Source of the DNA: DASZXJ01 sp035545895
GTDB lineage: Bacteria; Planctomycetota; Phycisphaerae; Tepidisphaerales; Tepidisphaeraceae
Length of the DNA: 64,000 nt
Direction: 5' to 3'
Assembly (NCBI GenBank): GCA_035545895.1
Contig: DASZXJ010000030.1
Span: 1-64,000, forward strand
Under the pieces are notes generated by a model. It did not search any database. It was not told where the DNA came from and worked only from the letters and a program-made list of their open reading frames with translations. Made by a program: the position numbers and the translations under genes. This document shows positions 23,635 through 32,642 of the stretch, piece after piece (position 1 is the first letter of the stretch; every line of letters starts with the position of its first letter).

Positions 23635-24288
23635 ATGAACGTCAAAGACCCTGGCATCATGCCTTACCGTGACGCGTGGACGTTGCAGGAAAAACTTCAC
23701 GCCGAAGTGTTGGCGGGCGGCGAAGAGCTTTTGCTGCTGGTTGAGCATCCGCCGGTGATCACATTTGGGCGGCGTACCGAAAATGAAGGGCCGAAGCATT
23801 TGGTTGCATCCAAGGACTACTTGAAACAGCTTGGCGTGGAAATCGTTCAATCCGACCGCGGCGGGGATGTGACGTTTCATGGGCCGGGGCAAATCGTGGT
23901 TTATCCGATTGTTCGATTGAACCGGCATCGGCTCAGTGTTGGTGGCTATGTTCGCAAGCTGGAAGAAACCGTGATTGCGGCGCTGGCGAACATGAACGTG
24001 CCTGCCAAGCGGGTTCAAGGATGCGTTGGCATCTGGACGGAGAACCCGAAAGGCGAAAGCGAAAAAATCTGTGCCATCGGCGTGCGAATTCGCCGAGGCG
24101 TTTCGCTGCATGGAATTGCCTTGAACGTGACGACCGATCTGAAATACTTCGACCTGATCGTGCCTTGCGGACTGATCGGCAAGCGGGTGACGACGATGAA
24201 AAAGATTTTGGGGGATTCATGCCCGCCGATCGAAACGGTTCGCGAAAACCTGGTTCGCGAGTTCGTTGCAGCGTTTTCCGACCACTGA
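23635..24288 (+). CDS. lipB: Octanoyltransferase LipB
   Basis: Transfers octanoate from acyl carrier protein to lipoyl domains, the first step of lipoic acid synthesis. The 217-residue protein has DRGGDVTFHGPGQIVVYPI, the central motif of the family, and the catalytic pair Cys178 and Lys183 in VPCGLIGKRVTTM. The start at 23635 is chosen because the longer frame (from 23530) lies inside glgB. lipA is not in the window. The product supplies cofactor for 2-oxoacid dehydrogenases that link to the TCA genes here. Confidence 0.94.
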   Translation: MNVKDPGIMPYRDAWTLQEKLHAEVLAGGEELLLLVEHPPVITFGRRTENEGPKHLVASKDYLKQLGVEIVQSDRGGDVTFHGPGQIVVYPIVRLNRHRLSVGGYVRKLEETVIAALANMNVPAKRVQGCVGIWTENPKGESEKICAIGVRIRRGVSLHGIALNVTTDLKYFDLIVPCGLIGKRVTTMKKILGDSCPPIETVRENLVREFVAAFSDH

Positions 24289-24304
24289 CCACCGATCACT
24301 TTTT

Positions 24305-25144
24305 TCAAAGCGGCAGGCAAAACTGTTCACCGGAAAGCGGAACATGTTTGCCGATGCTCAGCCATTCGGTTCGCTCGTATTGCTCGGCCAGGGTCAGGCG
24401 GGATGCGATCCGTTTGTCGCTTTCAAATAGTTGACGCAGCAGTTTCGGGCAATTGCATTGGCGGCTGCGATGCAGAAGGACAATGTGCTGCGGCAATCGT
24501 CCGGAGCGCGATTGGCAGCGGTCGAGAATCGCGCAGATGGCTTCAAATGCCTGCTCGTTGGAGAGATGTCCTTTGCCGTTCATGATCCGCTGTTTCAGGA
24601 ACCAGGGGCGGGGACTGTTCAGTTCCATCTCGCGGTCATAGTTGCTCTCGAGCGCGAGTAGATCGACTTCACAAAAATGGTCCAGCAGATTTCGTGGCAC
24701 CCGGCCAAGATCGGTGGCGTATCCGATGCGGCAGTCGTAGCCGTCAATAACGAATCCATGTGAGCCATGCTCATCGTGCGCCAGATGCAGTGGTCGAAAT
24801 TGCACATGTTCGGCCGGCTTGAATGCGTGGCAATTAAATGTATCAACTGACACATCAGCGAATCCGGTGACGCTGCGAAGATCCTCCGCCCGACTTTCGT
24901 GACAAAAGACGCGGATGCCGAATTTTCGGATGGTCGCCAGCCAGGTGGGGGAGAAATGGTCCCGATCCAGGTGAGTCAGGCAGATCGCCCGGATATCCTC
25001 AATGGAAACGCCCGTGCCCGCCATTCGCCTGGCGGTGGTTCGCGGACCGATGCCGGCATCGATCAGCACCGCGCCGCCGGGCGTGCGCAGAACCGTGCAA
25101 TTGCCGGAAGATCCACTGGCCAAAATGCAGAGTCCGAGGGACAT
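24305..25144 (-). CDS. MBL-fold metallo-hydrolase (YycJ-like)
   Basis: A 279-residue single-domain metallo-beta-lactamase-fold protein. The N-terminus LCILASGSSGNCTVL is the signature of the YycJ/WalJ subgroup, and LTHLDRDHFSP at about 57-66 is the metal motif. The second His of the usual HxHxDH is replaced by Asp (H58-x-D60-x-D62-H63). Subgroup members are nucleases or unknown hydrolases. The start at 25144 is fixed by the family N-terminus. It converges with lipB and diverges from the UDP-sugar dehydrogenase, with 99 bases between the two starts. Confidence 0.82.
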   Translation of the reverse strand: MSLGLCILASGSSGNCTVLRTPGGAVLIDAGIGPRTTARRMAGTGVSIEDIRAICLTHLDRDHFSPTWLATIRKFGIRVFCHESRAEDLRSVTGFADVSVDTFNCHAFKPAEHVQFRPLHLAHDEHGSHGFVIDGYDCRIGYATDLGRVPRNLLDHFCEVDLLALESNYDREMELNSPRPWFLKQRIMNGKGHLSNEQAFEAICAILDRCQSRSGRLPQHIVLLHRSRQCNCPKLLRQLFESDKRIASRLTLAEQYERTEWLSIGKHVPLSGEQFCLPL

Positions 25145-25243
25145 CAGAAATAAGCGGTTGTTTGAGTAGGCGGCGATCCATCGCCGGACGGTCAATTATA
25201 GCGTACAATTTGTCTTCTCAAAACCCCTGGAGCGAAACGGCGC

Positions 25244-26554
25244 ATGAGCTTAAAGCAGAAGATCGATTCAACCACGGCAATCGTTGGCGTCATTGGCTTG
25301 GGATACGTCGGGCTGCCGTTGCTAGCGGCGTTTCATCGGGCGGGTTTTGCCACGATCGGCTTTGATATCGACCCTGCAAAGATTGACGCGTTGGCGCGTG
25401 GAGAAAGCTATCTCAAGCACCTGGGTGATTCACTGGCCAAAGACCTGAAAACAGGCGCGAAGTTTGAAGCCACACGCGATTTTTCCCGCTTGGCCGAGCC
25501 GGATGTGGTCATCAGTTGTGTGCCAACTCCACTGGGAGCCCACCTCGAACCGGATTTGAGCTTTGTCGAAAAGACATCGGACGATATCGCCAAAACCCTT
25601 CGTCCCCAGCAGTTGGTGGTGCTCGAATCGACGACCTATCCTCGAACGACCCGCGAAATCATGCTTCCCAGGTTCCAAGCCAGGGGTTTGAAGTGCGGCC
25701 AGGATTTCTATCTCGCCTATTCTCCCGAGCGCGAGGACCCGGGTCGCAAGGATCACAGCACGCAGACGATTCCCAAGCTGGTTGGCGGGATTGATTCGGC
25801 CAGCGGAGAACTGGCGGAGGCGTTATATAAACGAGCAATCAATAAGGTGATCCGCGTTTCCAGCGCCGAAGTTGCAGAGGCCGCGAAGTTGTTGGAGAAC
25901 ATCTATCGGGCGGTGAATATCGCGCTGGTCAATGAAATGAAGATGGTTTTGACAGCCATGGGAATCGATGTCTGGGAAGTCATCGAAGCCGCAAGCAGCA
26001 AGCCGTTTGGTTTTCAGCCGTTCTATCCGGGCCCGGGATTGGGCGGGCACTGCATTCCGATCGATCCGTTTTATTTAACCTGGAAAGCGCGCGAAGTCGG
26101 CATGCCGACCCGTTTCATTGAACTGGCGGGTGAGGTGAATCGCGGCATGCCCGATTACGTTGTGCATCGCACGACACTTGCGCTCAACGAACGCGGCAAG
26201 TCCGTGAAAGGCAGCCGTATTCTTGTATTGGGACTGGCATATAAGCCGGATGTCGATGACGTGCGCGAAAGCCCGAGCTTCGAATTGATCGAAAAGCTTG
26301 AGCATCTCGGAGCTGATGTCGATTATCACGACCCGTTTGTTCAGCGAACCCACAAGATGCGACATCACAATCTGCAGATGACCAGCGTCGAACTGGGCTT
26401 GGAGTCGCTCAAGAAATATGATTGTGTCGTCGTTGCGACCCATCACAGTTCATACAACTGGCAGATGATTGCAGACCATTCATCCCTGGTGGTCGATACT
26501 CGCAATGCGATGCGTCGAGTGTCGGGCAGGCGGGATCATATTGTCGGCGCCTGA
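25244..26554 (+). CDS. UDP-N-acetyl-D-glucosamine (UDP-sugar) 6-dehydrogenase
   Basis: NAD-dependent oxidation of a UDP-sugar at C6 to the uronic acid, for surface polysaccharide precursors. The 436 residues contain GVIGLGYVGLPLLAAF (Rossmann loop), CVPTPLG, ESTTYPRTT, and the catalytic Cys270 in GPGLGGHCIPIDPFY. The pattern and length are closest to the WbpA/WbpO group that acts on UDP-GlcNAc or UDP-GalNAc, rather than to glucose-specific Ugd, but substrate cannot be fixed by sequence alone. Together with the WecA-type transferase at 17 kb it points to an N-acetylated uronic-acid polymer. A 14-bp perfect palindrome (26548-26561) spans its stop and the stop of the convergent gene. Confidence 0.88.
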   Translation: MSLKQKIDSTTAIVGVIGLGYVGLPLLAAFHRAGFATIGFDIDPAKIDALARGESYLKHLGDSLAKDLKTGAKFEATRDFSRLAEPDVVISCVPTPLGAHLEPDLSFVEKTSDDIAKTLRPQQLVVLESTTYPRTTREIMLPRFQARGLKCGQDFYLAYSPEREDPGRKDHSTQTIPKLVGGIDSASGELAEALYKRAINKVIRVSSAEVAEAAKLLENIYRAVNIALVNEMKMVLTAMGIDVWEVIEAASSKPFGFQPFYPGPGLGGHCIPIDPFYLTWKAREVGMPTRFIELAGEVNRGMPDYVVHRTTLALNERGKSVKGSRILVLGLAYKPDVDDVRESPSFELIEKLEHLGADVDYHDPFVQRTHKMRHHNLQMTSVELGLESLKKYDCVVVATHHSSYNWQMIADHSSLVVDTRNAMRRVSGRRDHIVGA

Positions 26555-27157
26555 TCAGGCGATTGACTCGCGATTCATATGCGTGAATGGAAAGATTCCC
26601 TTTTCCCGCAGCGCGCGGGTGACGACGCCCGAGCCGTAGGTTTTGCAGGCACCGAATTCCGATGGAGTGATGCCGATGCAAAGCATCAAACCGCCCGGCG
26701 CGCCCCGCACGCTGAAGCTATGAGCCGGCGGGTCGGGACGGGCAAACAGGATCGCGGCCACGTCTGATTTTGGCGGTCGCATTTCATGGATATCCATCGT
26801 GTCGCCGGGATGAATGGCGGCATCATGGGTGTATTTGGCCAGACGGCTCAGAAAGCCAGGCGCCCACGAATCCTCGTCATGGGTACAAACCACCAGATCG
26901 TATTGCCCCCAGCGATTGGGTATCTGGCGCGGGTTGCCGATCAGGCCGCATGTAACGTAGGTGATTCCCGGCACATACTGACGAAATCGCAACACATCGG
27001 CAAAGCCGTGGCGATGCAGGTTGGCTGAGACGTGAAAGACCGTGCCATCGCAAGGACCGAGCACGGCTTCCAGCGCCGCGACTCGTGCTTTCCACCACCG
27101 CTGGTTTTCATCCCGGTCGGATGACCGTGCGATCAGGTTTCGCATCCATGCGAGCAT
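26555..27157 (-). CDS. Suppressor-of-fused-domain protein
   Basis: A 200-residue protein built around one SUFU-like domain. Recognisable are YVTCGLIGNPRQIPNRWGQY, the strand YDLVVCTHDED, and the segment AAIHPGDTMDIHE. In animals the domain inhibits Hedgehog transcription factors; bacterial versions occur widely as small solo proteins, some as immunity proteins to polymorphic toxins, and their function here is unknown. No toxin or secretion gene is adjacent. The stop directly abuts that of the UDP-sugar dehydrogenase, and the start is 150 bases from mreB on the opposite strand. Confidence 0.72.
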   Translation of the reverse strand: MLAWMRNLIARSSDRDENQRWWKARVAALEAVLGPCDGTVFHVSANLHRHGFADVLRFRQYVPGITYVTCGLIGNPRQIPNRWGQYDLVVCTHDEDSWAPGFLSRLAKYTHDAAIHPGDTMDIHEMRPPKSDVAAILFARPDPPAHSFSVRGAPGGLMLCIGITPSEFGACKTYGSGVVTRALREKGIFPFTHMNRESIA

Positions 27158-27306
27158 GGACTATTTTTTGGGCGCATTGCTCGGAATGCAAATTTTTAGT
27201 CGGCAGAATTCTTCCATTATTTGCTTCCCCATGGAATTCCCTGTATTTTACGCGCGCCCAAGATGTTACTGAAGGGTACACAGCAAAGGGAAAGGAGTCG
27301 CGACGC

Positions 27307-28368
27307 GTGTTATTTCTCGATTCGCTCTTGGGCATGTTCAGCATTGACATGGGCATTGACCTGGGGACGTGCAATACCCTGGTCTGCGTCAAGGGCGAAG
27401 GCATTGTTCTGAACGAACCCTCCGTTGTGGCGGTCATCAAGGGGACCAATCGCGTGCTTCAAAATGGCAACGCGGTGGGCCTTGTCGCCAAAGAGATGAT
27501 CGGCAAGACTCCCGGCACGATTCAAGCCATCCGTCCGCTTAAGGACGGCGTCATCAGCGACTTTGAAATCACTCAGGCGATGCTCGGCTATTTCATCCGG
27601 CGCGTGCACGGCAACAAGTGGATGGTGCGCCCGCGCGTCGTCATCGCCATTCCATCGGGTATTACCGCGGTTGAAAAGCGTGCGGTGCTCGATTCAGCCG
27701 AACGCGCCGGCGCCCGGCGGGTCTTCCTCGTCGAAGAACCCATGGCTGCCGCCATCGGCGCCGGCCTTCCCGTAACCGAACCCACCGCCAGCATGATTGT
27801 CGATATCGGCGGAGGTACGACCGAGGTCGCCATCATTTCACTGGCTGATATTTCCGTTTGTGAATCCGTGCGCGTGGCGGGGGACGATTTTGACGAAGCG
27901 ATCATTCATCATATGAAGCGCACGTACAACATGGACATCGGCGAGCAGACGGCTGAACGCATCAAGATCGAAATTGGCTCGGCCGCTCCTTACCCCGATG
28001 GCAACGAGCCGACGATGGATGTGAAGGGTCGCGACATGATCAGCGGCCTGCCGCGCAAGACCACCGTCACGGCTGAGGAAATCCGCGAAGCACTTCAGGA
28101 ACCGGTCACCAAGATTATCGAAGCCGTCACCCGAACGCTTGAACTGGCTCCCCCTGAACTGGCGGCTGACCTCGTCGAAAACGGCATCACCATGGCGGGC
28201 GGATCTTCACTGCTGCGAGGTTTAACGACCGTCATCAGCAACGCAACGGGTCTGGATGTACGGCTGGCAGAGGATCCGCTCACCTGCGTCGCCCGCGGCA
28301 CAAGCGTCTATCTAGAGAACCTGGAACTCTGGAAAGACACGATGCAGTCGGATGCAGACGAGCTATAG
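27307..28368 (+). CDS. mreB: Rod-shape-determining actin homologue MreB
   Basis: Forms membrane-bound filaments that steer the elongasome. About 353 residues from the GTG at 27307, which follows AAAGGAG; an ATG 27 bases later is the alternative. Actin-fold motifs are intact: DMGIDLGTCNTLVC (phosphate 1), AIPSGITAVEKRAVLD, DIGGGTTEVAIIS (phosphate 2) and ITMAGGSSLLRG (adenosine). The N-terminal LFLDSLLGMF is an amphipathic stretch likely to bind the membrane. It heads the mre operon, but a four-helix-bundle element lies between it and mreC. The C-terminal 15 residues are acidic. Confidence 0.96.
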   Translation: MLFLDSLLGMFSIDMGIDLGTCNTLVCVKGEGIVLNEPSVVAVIKGTNRVLQNGNAVGLVAKEMIGKTPGTIQAIRPLKDGVISDFEITQAMLGYFIRRVHGNKWMVRPRVVIAIPSGITAVEKRAVLDSAERAGARRVFLVEEPMAAAIGAGLPVTEPTASMIVDIGGGTTEVAIISLADISVCESVRVAGDDFDEAIIHHMKRTYNMDIGEQTAERIKIEIGSAAPYPDGNEPTMDVKGRDMISGLPRKTTVTAEEIREALQEPVTKIIEAVTRTLELAPPELAADLVENGITMAGGSSLLRGLTTVISNATGLDVRLAEDPLTCVARGTSVYLENLELWKDTMQSDADEL

Positions 28369-28372
28369 AAAT

Positions 28373-28804
28373 TGCGGAATGCGGAATTCGAATTTCGGAA
28401 TTAAATGTTGGGACGCATCATGGATGGTGCCGATCTTAAACTTAGAACCAAGAAGTTCGCCCTTCGCTGCATGAAGCTTGCAGACAGCCTGCCAAACAGT
28501 CACTCCGGTCGTACGATCGCCAGTCAACTTGTTCGCAGCGGTACATCGGTAGGCGCCAATTATCGAGCCGCTTGCCGTGGCCGATCCAAGGCCGAATTTC
28601 TGTCAAAACTTGGGATCGTCGAGGAGGAAGCGGACGAATCCGCGTTTTGGATGGAACTAATCGTTGAAAGCGGAATGAAAAAGCTGCGTGTGGTCGAGCC
28701 TTTGCGCGACGAGGCGGATCAATTGACGAGAATCGTGATTGCGTCCATTAAAACAGTGCGTGCGGGTAAGTCTTAACTCCGCAATCCGAATTCCGCATTC
28801 CGAA
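28373..28804 (+). mobile_element. Inverted-repeat element carrying a four-helix-bundle gene
   Basis: The arms 28373-28402 and 28775-28804 are inverted repeats, 26 of 30 positions identical (both carry CGGAATGCGGAATTCG). They enclose one gene almost exactly. Genes of this S23/four-helix-bundle family are best known from intervening sequences inserted in 23S rRNA genes, which are also bounded by paired ends. The element begins five bases after the mreB stop and ends seven bases before the mreC start. No transposase is encoded, so movement would need another source. No duplicated target site was seen. Confidence 0.6.
28405..28776 (+). CDS. Four-helix-bundle protein (S23/IVP family)
   Basis: A 123-residue helical protein of the 23S-rRNA-intervening-sequence family: LKLRTKKFALRCMKLADSLP, GRTIASQLVRSGTSVGANYR, RGRSKAEFLSKLGIVEEEAD and FWMELIVESG are its four helices. 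The family is abundant in planctomycetes and related groups; relatives associate with nucleic acids and form pentameric barrels, but the function is not known. The reading frame is intact. ATG 28405 lies three bases after the left repeat arm; ATG 28420 (MDGADLK) is an alternative that fits the family N-terminus. It sits within the mre operon and is probably co-transcribed with it. Confidence 0.85.
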   Translation: MLGRIMDGADLKLRTKKFALRCMKLADSLPNSHSGRTIASQLVRSGTSVGANYRAACRGRSKAEFLSKLGIVEEEADESAFWMELIVESGMKKLRVVEPLRDEADQLTRIVIASIKTVRAGKS

Positions 28805-28811
28805 ATGGCTT

Positions 28812-29705
28812 ATGTCTTATCTGCGATTCAACCACGTCTTCTTCGGATTGATGACGCTCGCTTTACTGGCGGCGTTTGTGTTTTCTCCCACGGCAAGTCA
28901 GCGTGTTCAGGGGCAGGTTCAGGGAATCTTTGCGCCGGTCGCCTGGCCGCTCAGTAAAATTGGGGCGTGGGCGCATAATCGGGTGGCGCCGCGGCAGGTG
29001 GTTGATGATGGATCGCCTTCCAGCCCTCGAAGTTCGGATGAATTGAGACGCGAAAACGAGGATCTGCGGATTTCCCTGCGAAATCTGCGGGGTCAACTCG
29101 AGCGGCTGGCGGAGTTGGAAACCCAGCGATCGATGGTCGGCGATGCGCGCCCATTCTGTACGCCGTTTTCGGTGGTGGGATCGGATGCCGGCCATCGCGA
29201 TTCATTGCTTCTGAGCGGTTCGAGCCTCGCCGGCCTGCGCGAGGGAATGCCCGTGTTGTCAGCCGGCGGAATTGTCGGACGACTCAGCGCGGTCGGAGTC
29301 GGCGGCGCACGCGTGCGGCTGGTCAGCGATCCGGGGTTTCGATTTGAAGCGCGATTTGCGCGGCTGGTCCGCCAGCCCGATGGAACATTGGATTTTCCCT
29401 TATTGCCAGGTGAATCGCAGGTCGTCGATGGTCGTGGCGATGGCGTTATGATGATGCGAATCACCGAAAAGGAAAAAATTGCCGCTGATCTTCGCAAGGA
29501 TGATTGGATCGTGCTGTCCGATCGCGATTGGCCGCTCGTACTGACGAATTATCGCGTGGGACGAGTGGATTCGATCCTTCCGACCCGTGATCCCGGCTTT
29601 GTGCAAATAATTATCAAGCCTGACCAGAATTTGGAGCAACTCGAAGAAGTCATGGTGATGAATAAGGAAAAGAGAAACGAGCAGCAAGGCGCAAGCGGCG
29701 AATAG
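28812..29705 (+). CDS. mreC: Rod-shape-determining protein MreC
   Basis: Bitopic inner-membrane protein of 297 residues that links MreB to the periplasmic synthases. One N-terminal membrane helix (VFFGLMTLALLAAFVF), a coiled coil at about 75-105 (ELRRENEDLRISLRNLRGQL), then the double beta-barrel periplasmic domain (GMPVLSAGGIVGRL, RVRLVSDPGFRFEAR). The charged C-terminus (NKEKRNEQQGASGE) is short. The ATG is seven bases past the inverted-repeat element and no Shine-Dalgarno match is visible, which is unusual for an operon gene. Confidence 0.9.
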   Translation: MSYLRFNHVFFGLMTLALLAAFVFSPTASQRVQGQVQGIFAPVAWPLSKIGAWAHNRVAPRQVVDDGSPSSPRSSDELRRENEDLRISLRNLRGQLERLAELETQRSMVGDARPFCTPFSVVGSDAGHRDSLLLSGSSLAGLREGMPVLSAGGIVGRLSAVGVGGARVRLVSDPGFRFEARFARLVRQPDGTLDFPLLPGESQVVDGRGDGVMMMRITEKEKIAADLRKDDWIVLSDRDWPLVLTNYRVGRVDSILPTRDPGFVQIIIKPDQNLEQLEEVMVMNKEKRNEQQGASGE

Positions 29706-29750
29706 AAGCCCCTGCGCTCGATCTGTTCGAATCGGTTTTACCGGTCGTTT

Positions 29751-30248
29751 ATGCGTTGGCCAGCCTGTCTTATTTTCGGCTACATCACACTCGGCGTGCA
29801 AGCGGGGCTGGCCAGGTATCTGGCGATTGGTTCGGCATCGCCGAACTTTGTCGTGCTGATGGTGATCTTCATCGCCATGAATGCGCCGCGCGATGCTGCT
29901 TTGCTCGCGGCGTTTGGATTGGGCATGTTTCAGGATGTGCTCAGCCAGCAGCCTTTGGGACTTTGCGCGTTGTCATATGGGCTGGTCGCCATGGTTGTCG
30001 TGGGGCTACAACAGGTGGTTTATCGCAGGCATCCACTCACGCATTTTTCGCTGGCGCTGTTTTCGTCCTTGCTGACAATGATGGTGATTGTTCTGCATAT
30101 TGTCATTCGAGGACCCCGACTCTGGAGCCCGATCCCCTCATTGTTTTATTCTTCGTTGTACACCGCGGTGCTGGCGCCGATTGTGCTGGGACTTCTCGGC
30201 GCCATCAGCGGAGCATTTGCATTTCAGTCGAGCCGCAGGCGAACGTGA
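29751..30248 (+). CDS. mreD: Rod-shape-determining protein MreD
   Basis: A 165-residue polytopic membrane protein with five to six hydrophobic helices and few charged loops, including FIAMNAPRDAALLAAFGLGM and the typical QDVLSQQPLGLCALSYGLV. MreD bridges MreC and the PBP2/RodA synthase in the elongasome. It follows mreC by 45 bases and precedes the PBP2 gene by 15, as in many bacteria. Sequence conservation of the family is low; the call rests on topology, the D-x-x-x-x-x-x-LG motif and operon position. Confidence 0.88.
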   Translation: MRWPACLIFGYITLGVQAGLARYLAIGSASPNFVVLMVIFIAMNAPRDAALLAAFGLGMFQDVLSQQPLGLCALSYGLVAMVVVGLQQVVYRRHPLTHFSLALFSSLLTMMVIVLHIVIRGPRLWSPIPSLFYSSLYTAVLAPIVLGLLGAISGAFAFQSSRRRT

Positions 30249-30263
30249 TATTGAGCTTTCAGC

Positions 30264-32597
30264 ATGTTTGACCGACGCGTGAAATTATTCCTGTCCGCGC
30301 TGGTGTTGATGACGCTGGTGCTCCTTGCGCGCGCGTTGCAAGTGCAGGTCATCGAACGGTCCGCATGGGGCAGCGAAGCGGACAAAGTCCTCAGCACCAG
30401 CGAACTGATTGAAACCACACGCGGCCGATTGCTCGACCGCAACGGCATCGTTCTGGCGGAAGATTCACCTTGCATCGATGCCTGCGTCGATTTTCGCGCG
30501 ATCGGTCAGATCCCCGACAAGGATTGGGTGGATGCACTGGCCAAGTCGCGTTTGCGAACCCGCATGGGCGAGGATTATCGTCGTCTTGATCGCGCGAGGC
30601 GCGAATCGCTGGTCCTCCAGGAAACCGAAGCTGTGAAGGCCGACATCGACACCATGTGGCACCAGCTTGCCCAGATCGGCAAGATGTCCATGGACCAGAT
30701 GGACGATCTTCGCCAGTCGATCTTCATCAAAGTTCAGATGCGTCAGCGGTCGGTCTGGTACAAACGATATAAAAAAGCGATCAGCGATAACAGTAAAGCC
30801 GAGCCGGCACCCGCCTATCGCCGATGGCTGCTCGATCTGTCGCAGGAACTGCCCGAGGTCGATGAATCGTTCATCGAAGTGGGCGAACAGACTCAATCGC
30901 ACGTCATTTTGCCCGACATTGATAATGCGACGAATAATTTGCTGGCCAAGAATGCCGAACACCTGCCCGGACTGGTGCTTCGTCCCAGCGTGCACCGGTA
31001 TTATCCGTACAACGATTTGGGCGCTCACGTCATCGGACATCTGGCCCATGTCTCGGAAAAGGATATTTCCGACGGCCCAAGCGATGAACTGCGGGAGTAT
31101 TTGAAAAATGATCTGATCGGTCGCAGTGGTCTGGAAGCACTGTGCGAGCCGCTTCTGCGAGGGTCGCGCGGATTGATCGAGCACCGACCCGGCGATTCCA
31201 CCAAGGATAAACTGCTTAACGACCCCAAGCCGGGCCTCGATGTGCATACGAGTCTCGATATCGAGCTTCAGAACGACATTTACCAGTTGTTCGCGAAGGT
31301 GCCGTTCAAATACAACTCCGACGATGACGCTGACAAGATCCCCATGCCTGGCGGCGCGGTTGTTCTCGATATCAAGACCAACGAAGTATTGGCTTTGGTT
31401 TCCTATCCATCGTTCAATCTCAACACGTTCGACGATATTTATTCGAGCCTGGTGAATGACGATGTGAATCGCCCGCTCTTGAACCGGGCGACCCAGTTCG
31501 CGCTCGAGCCAGGATCGACGGTCAAGCCCATGGTTGGGTTGGGCGCGATCACGCAGGGGGTGTTTGGAATCAACGATACGGTCGAATGCAAAGGCTATCT
31601 GATCCTCAATGGTCGGCAATATATGACTGAAGGCCGTTGCTGGGTGGCGTCGATGTATGCCAACGATCCTCGCGTTACATCCGTCGAGCATCATCCAATT
31701 CCCACGAAAGATCCGCATCCGACCGGATTTCTTACTTACCCCGATGCATTGGAACGCAGTTGCAACGTGTTTTTTGAAACGGTCGCGGACCGGCTCGGCA
31801 TTGATGGATTGAGTTACTGGTTTCATCAGTTTGGCTTGGGCAAGCCCACGGGCATCGGGATTGCCGAATCGCGCGGGCATGTTCCATCGGATGGAGCGAT
31901 CTCTCCTGCGCTTCGCAGGGTATTCACGTGGTACAGCGGCATCGGGCAGGGCAAGGTCCTGGCCACTCCGATCCAGATGGCCAATGTGGCTGCGACGATC
32001 GCAAGGCGCGGCATATGGGAGCGACCGCACTTGCTTCCTACCGACGACAATAACCCTGCCGACCGCGTCGATCTTCATCTTTCGCCCGAGGCGCTGGACC
32101 TCGCTCGCGAAGGAATGAAGAAGGTGGTTTCCGAACTCGGAGGCACCGGGCGCATTGAAGTTCCGGATGGGATCGTGCTGGCTGGAAAGACCGGTTCCGC
32201 GCAGGCGGCGCCGCTCAAGGTCGCTCAGCGTGATGGAGACGGGAAGATCATCTATGAAGAGCCCGTCGCCGCCGCCGAGGATGAGGACGGCGCGATCGTC
32301 ATCACCAAGAATAAAGTGCCCAAGCGGGAAAAGCTGGAATTGGGCACGCACGAAAAGGCCAATCCGGTTGCGCCATGGTATCGGGGCACGGGGCCGGCGC
32401 AGGATCACATTTCGCATGCCTGGTACATCGGCTTTGCGCCGGCGGACGATCCGAAGATCGCGTTTGCCGTCATGGTCGAATACGGCGGCAGCGGCGGGGC
32501 GTCGGCGGGCGGAGTCGCCAGCAAAATCCTTGAAGCATGCGTCAAGCGGGGATACCTTCATCCCAAACCAGAGGCGAAAGAGCAAAGGACAGAATAG
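30264..32597 (+). CDS. mrdA: Penicillin-binding protein 2 (elongasome transpeptidase)
   Basis: Peptidoglycan transpeptidase of 777 residues, working with RodA. One N-terminal membrane helix (about 8-26), a dimerisation/pedestal domain, and the transpeptidase domain. Active-site motifs: Ser418-Thr-Val-Lys421 (SxxK), Ser499-Cys-Asn501 (SxN) and Lys642-Thr-Gly644 (KTG). Pedestal motif DRNGIVLAED is at about 56-65. It is longer than the 630-residue E. coli protein because of insertions in the pedestal (about 90-230) and a charged loop after KTG (about 655-705). The gene is complete, arguing that this organism makes cross-linked peptidoglycan in its side wall. Confidence 0.94.
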   Translation: MFDRRVKLFLSALVLMTLVLLARALQVQVIERSAWGSEADKVLSTSELIETTRGRLLDRNGIVLAEDSPCIDACVDFRAIGQIPDKDWVDALAKSRLRTRMGEDYRRLDRARRESLVLQETEAVKADIDTMWHQLAQIGKMSMDQMDDLRQSIFIKVQMRQRSVWYKRYKKAISDNSKAEPAPAYRRWLLDLSQELPEVDESFIEVGEQTQSHVILPDIDNATNNLLAKNAEHLPGLVLRPSVHRYYPYNDLGAHVIGHLAHVSEKDISDGPSDELREYLKNDLIGRSGLEALCEPLLRGSRGLIEHRPGDSTKDKLLNDPKPGLDVHTSLDIELQNDIYQLFAKVPFKYNSDDDADKIPMPGGAVVLDIKTNEVLALVSYPSFNLNTFDDIYSSLVNDDVNRPLLNRATQFALEPGSTVKPMVGLGAITQGVFGINDTVECKGYLILNGRQYMTEGRCWVASMYANDPRVTSVEHHPIPTKDPHPTGFLTYPDALERSCNVFFETVADRLGIDGLSYWFHQFGLGKPTGIGIAESRGHVPSDGAISPALRRVFTWYSGIGQGKVLATPIQMANVAATIARRGIWERPHLLPTDDNNPADRVDLHLSPEALDLAREGMKKVVSELGGTGRIEVPDGIVLAGKTGSAQAAPLKVAQRDGDGKIIYEEPVAAAEDEDGAIVITKNKVPKREKLELGTHEKANPVAPWYRGTGPAQDHISHAWYIGFAPADDPKIAFAVMVEYGGSGGASAGGVASKILEACVKRGYLHPKPEAKEQRTE

Positions 32598-32642
32598 CAG
32601 CACGTGCATTTCTGCCTCGCGCTTTCTAACCTCTGCTCCTGA

